Below are positions 5,483 to 7,090 of a stretch of DNA of 7,090 nucleotides, piece after piece. Under the pieces are notes generated by a model, which was not told the origin of the DNA, did no database searches, and was given only the letters and a program-made list of their open reading frames with translations. The stretch's first letter is position 1. Each line of letters starts with the position of its first letter. The translations under genes were made by a program, and so were the position numbers. This stretch comes from Oscillospiraceae bacterium (lineage in GTDB: Bacteria; Bacillota; Clostridia; Christensenellales; Aristaeellaceae), in assembly GCA_031282605.1 (NCBI GenBank), contig JAITDK010000234.1, positions 1 to 7,090 on the forward strand, written 5' to 3'.

Positions 5483-6421
5483 TTAATTGCTATGGAAATT
5501 GGCGGATTCCATATATTGCGCGAATTCTATAGGCGTCGGCGATTCCAACGCCAGCCGCTCGCCCGTCACCGGATGCGCGAGCGACAACCGCCACGAGTGC
5601 AGCATCAGGCGCGATTCGCCATTTTTATCGCGTTCACCGCCGTAAATCGGGTCTCCTATCACGGGATGACCGCGCCATGCCATATGCACGCGAATTTGGT
5701 GAGTACGCCCGGTTATTATGTCCACCTCGAGCAGCGACGAAACGCGCGCTCCGCAGGTATTATGTAGTATCGCGCGCTGTCGGTATAGAGTGATCGCGTC
5801 CTTGCCTCCGTCTCTTACGGCCATTTTCTTGCGATCTGTCGGATGCCGTCCGATCGGCGCGTCGATCCGGCCTTCATCCTCCTTGAACGCGCCATGAACG
5901 GCGGTCAGGTATGTTTTGCGAACGCGCCGCGACGCAATGTCATCGACCAACCGGGTATGAGCGCGGTCGGACTTCGCGATCAGTATCAGCCCGCTGGTAT
6001 CCTTATCCAATCGATGCACAATGCCGGGACGCAGCGCGCCGCCTATGCCCGACAATCCCTCCAATTGCGCCAGCAATCCATTTACCAATGTGCCTGAAGC
6101 GTGTCCCGCCGCAGGGTGTACAACCAACCCGGCGGGCTTATCGACGACGGCCATATCATTATCCTCATATAGTATAGACAACTGCATCGCTTCAGGCTTC
6201 AAATCTATCGGTTCAGGCGGCGGGAGCGTGAGTGAAACACGCTGACCCGGCTTCAGTTTGAAGCCGGGTTTGGTTATAGTAGCATCGTCTACTGTTGCGC
6301 GTCCGGCGCGGATGTTCGATTCGATGAACGATCGCGTGTGTCCGGACGCGACGGTTAGTGCGGCGTCCAGCCTCTCGGCGGAGGACGCGGTTATATCGAT
6401 GCGGCGCGTTAATCCATCCAT
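5483..6421 (-). CDS. rluD: RluD-type 23S rRNA pseudouridine synthase (RluA family)
   Basis: Isomerises specific uridines of 23S rRNA to pseudouridine; in E. coli RluD these are the helix 69 positions. 312 residues, normal length. Domains: an S4 RNA-binding domain at about 17-65 (ERLDAALTVASGHTRSFIES, then AGRATVDDATITKPGFKLKPG); the catalytic RluA fold from about 85, with YEDNDMAVVDKPAGLVVHPA; the signature GIVHRLDKDTSGLILIAK (133-150), whose Asp139 is the expected catalytic aspartate; RKTYLTAVHGAF, then APIGRHPTDRKKMAV (188-202), typical of the RluD subgroup; and TGRTHQIRVHMAWRGHPVIGDPIYG (237-261). No key residue is missing. The start is uncertain: the ATG at 6421 is poorly served by a ribosome binding site, but there is no better in-frame start and the S4 domain is complete. 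Firmicute homologues (YlyB) usually follow lspA; here the upstream neighbour is divergent capF. Confidence 0.94.
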   Translation of the reverse strand: MDGLTRRIDITASSAERLDAALTVASGHTRSFIESNIRAGRATVDDATITKPGFKLKPGQRVSLTLPPPEPIDLKPEAMQLSILYEDNDMAVVDKPAGLVVHPAAGHASGTLVNGLLAQLEGLSGIGGALRPGIVHRLDKDTSGLILIAKSDRAHTRLVDDIASRRVRKTYLTAVHGAFKEDEGRIDAPIGRHPTDRKKMAVRDGGKDAITLYRQRAILHNTCGARVSSLLEVDIITGRTHQIRVHMAWRGHPVIGDPIYGGERDKNGESRLMLHSWRLSLAHPVTGERLALESPTPIEFAQYMESANFHSN

Positions 6422-6545
6422 GCGCTCATTTTACATCGATCGGGCGAATCCGTCTACCAGGCGTTAATCAGTATACATCAGGCATCACATTAAAGCGCCG
6501 GGCGTACACATGTCGCATCAGTCTTACTTTAAGGAGGGCGCGGCA
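6422..6545. promoter_or_regulatory. Divergent intergenic region between rluD and capF
   Basis: 124 noncoding bases that must hold promoters for both directions unless capF or rluD is read from elsewhere. For rluD the best -10 is TATACT (6475-6470 on the minus strand, 5 of 6 to TATAAT), about 48 bases ahead of the ATG, but no convincing -35 lies 16-18 bases upstream. For capF I see no convincing promoter. Confidence 0.35.
6531..6538 (+). promoter_or_regulatory. Ribosome binding site of capF
   Basis: AAGGAGGG ends 7 bases before the ATG at 6546, a near-perfect Shine-Dalgarno site that fixes the start of capF. Confidence 0.85.
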
Positions 6546-7090
6546 ATGAACATCCTCGTAACGGGCGCGAAAGGATTCATAGGAAAAAACCTGTGCGCTA
6601 CGCTGGAAGCGATGCGCGATGGAAAGGATAAACAGCGAGCGCTGCCGCCGCCGATAACGGTATTGCCGCTCGACATAGATTCCGCCCCCGGGATGCTGGA
6701 TGAGTACTGCGCGAGGGCTGACTTTGTCGTTCATCTGGCCGGAGTGAACAGGCCGAGAGACTCCGGTGAGTTTGCGGCGGGCAATACAGGTTTCACGCTG
6801 GATCTGTTGGAGACGCTGGAACGGTATGGCGGCGAGACGCCCGTATTGATGACCTCGTCCATTCAGGCTGATATGGATAACCCGTACGGCAAGAGCAAAA
6901 AGGCCGCTGAAGACGCGGTATTCGCGTACGGCGCGCGCGGCAATGTCAGCGTATATGTATACCGCCTGCCAAACGTGTTCGGGAAATGGTGCCGCCCCAA
7001 CTATAACAGCGCGGTCGCGACATTCTGCCATAATATGGCGCGCGGACTGCCGATAACGGTCAGCGACCCTGCCGCGCGGATGAGGTTGGT
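6546..7090 (+). CDS. capF: CapF, capsular polysaccharide reductase (UDP-N-acetyl-L-fucosamine pathway), N-terminal part
   Basis: Starts at the ATG at 6546 and runs off the right edge after 181 complete codons, about half of the usual ~370. CapF (WbjC in Pseudomonas) acts between CapE and CapG in making UDP-N-acetyl-L-fucosamine, an activated sugar for capsule or O-antigen; its N-terminal SDR domain reduces the 4-keto sugar with NADPH, and a C-terminal cupin domain, not in the window, does a further step. Seen here: the nucleotide-binding motif VTGAKGFIGKNL (G7, G10, G13), ADFVVHLAGVNRP (58-70), the SSIQA segment (104-108), the active-site YxxxK (Y114, K118 in NPYGKSK), and the CapF-specific YRLPNVFGKWCRPNYNS (139-155) followed by ATFCHNMARGLPI. 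From memory this closely follows S. aureus CapF. It heads its transcription unit, since rluD is divergent, so capE is not directly upstream; partners would have to lie downstream. Confidence 0.93.
   Translation, partial: MNILVTGAKGFIGKNLCATLEAMRDGKDKQRALPPPITVLPLDIDSAPGMLDEYCARADFVVHLAGVNRPRDSGEFAAGNTGFTLDLLETLERYGGETPVLMTSSIQADMDNPYGKSKKAAEDAVFAYGARGNVSVYVYRLPNVFGKWCRPNYNSAVATFCHNMARGLPITVSDPAARMRL

Noticed and set aside
6245..6269. Perfect 10-bp inverted repeat (ACCCGGCTTC, 5-base loop, GAAGCCGGGT).
   Set aside because: It lies inside the S4 domain of rluD, where it arises from the protein repeat KPGFKLKPG. No T-run follows on either strand, so I do not call a terminator.
6467..6521. ATCAG three times (6467, 6477, 6517), spaced by multiples of 10 bases.
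   Set aside because: A 5-base word recurring in 124 bases is expected by chance; there is no dyad or wider conservation to suggest a regulator site.
6468..7031. Minus-strand 187-residue open frame opposite capF.
   Set aside because: The plus strand encodes a clear CapF with SDR motifs; the minus frame is Arg/Tyr-rich with no recognisable domain.

Overview
The window looks like a moderately GC-rich member of the Firmicutes, most likely Clostridia. The evidence is strong AAGGAGG-type ribosome binding sites, a CapF-type polysaccharide enzyme, an AI-2E-family transporter next to a PRC-barrel gene, and a clostridial-looking repeat protein with GLUG, InlB-B-like and helical segments. The placement is an inference from gene content, since there is no rRNA or tRNA in the window. 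I see no insertion sequence, CRISPR array, tRNA or phage gene.

Layout. Positions 1-972 (+) hold the end of a polar amino-acid ABC importer operon: the C-terminal part of one permease and a complete second permease, overlapping by 8 bases. Only 8 bases later, five genes lie on the minus strand (981-6421). In transcription order these are an S4-domain RluD-type 23S rRNA pseudouridine synthase, a PRC-barrel protein, a 52-residue membrane-anchored protein, an AI-2E-family (PerM/YrrI-like) transporter, and a large leaderless cysteine-rich protein. From 6546 to the right edge (+), divergent from rluD, is the N-terminal half of CapF, a reductase of UDP-N-acetyl-L-fucosamine synthesis for capsule or other surface polysaccharide.

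The most unusual item is the 833-residue protein at 981-3482. It joins a GLUG-like beta-solenoid, a single InlB-B/Flg_new-like module and three diverged copies of an alpha-helical repeat. It has about 50 cysteines and no visible signal peptide, membrane segment or sorting signal. I suggest, as a hypothesis only, that it is a disulfide-linked spore coat or exosporium component.

The noncoding DNA is sparse. The best elements are a perfect 14-bp inverted repeat (4700-4733) between the 52-residue gene and the transporter gene, which abuts a possible sigma-A promoter, and a 14-bp tandem duplication (3564-3596) ahead of the repeat-protein gene. There is a weaker bulged hairpin at 5440-5460 after rluD. 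The genes fall into separate themes (solute uptake, rRNA modification, envelope functions, surface polysaccharide), and only the two permeases, and possibly PRC-barrel/52-aa/AI-2E, look functionally coupled.
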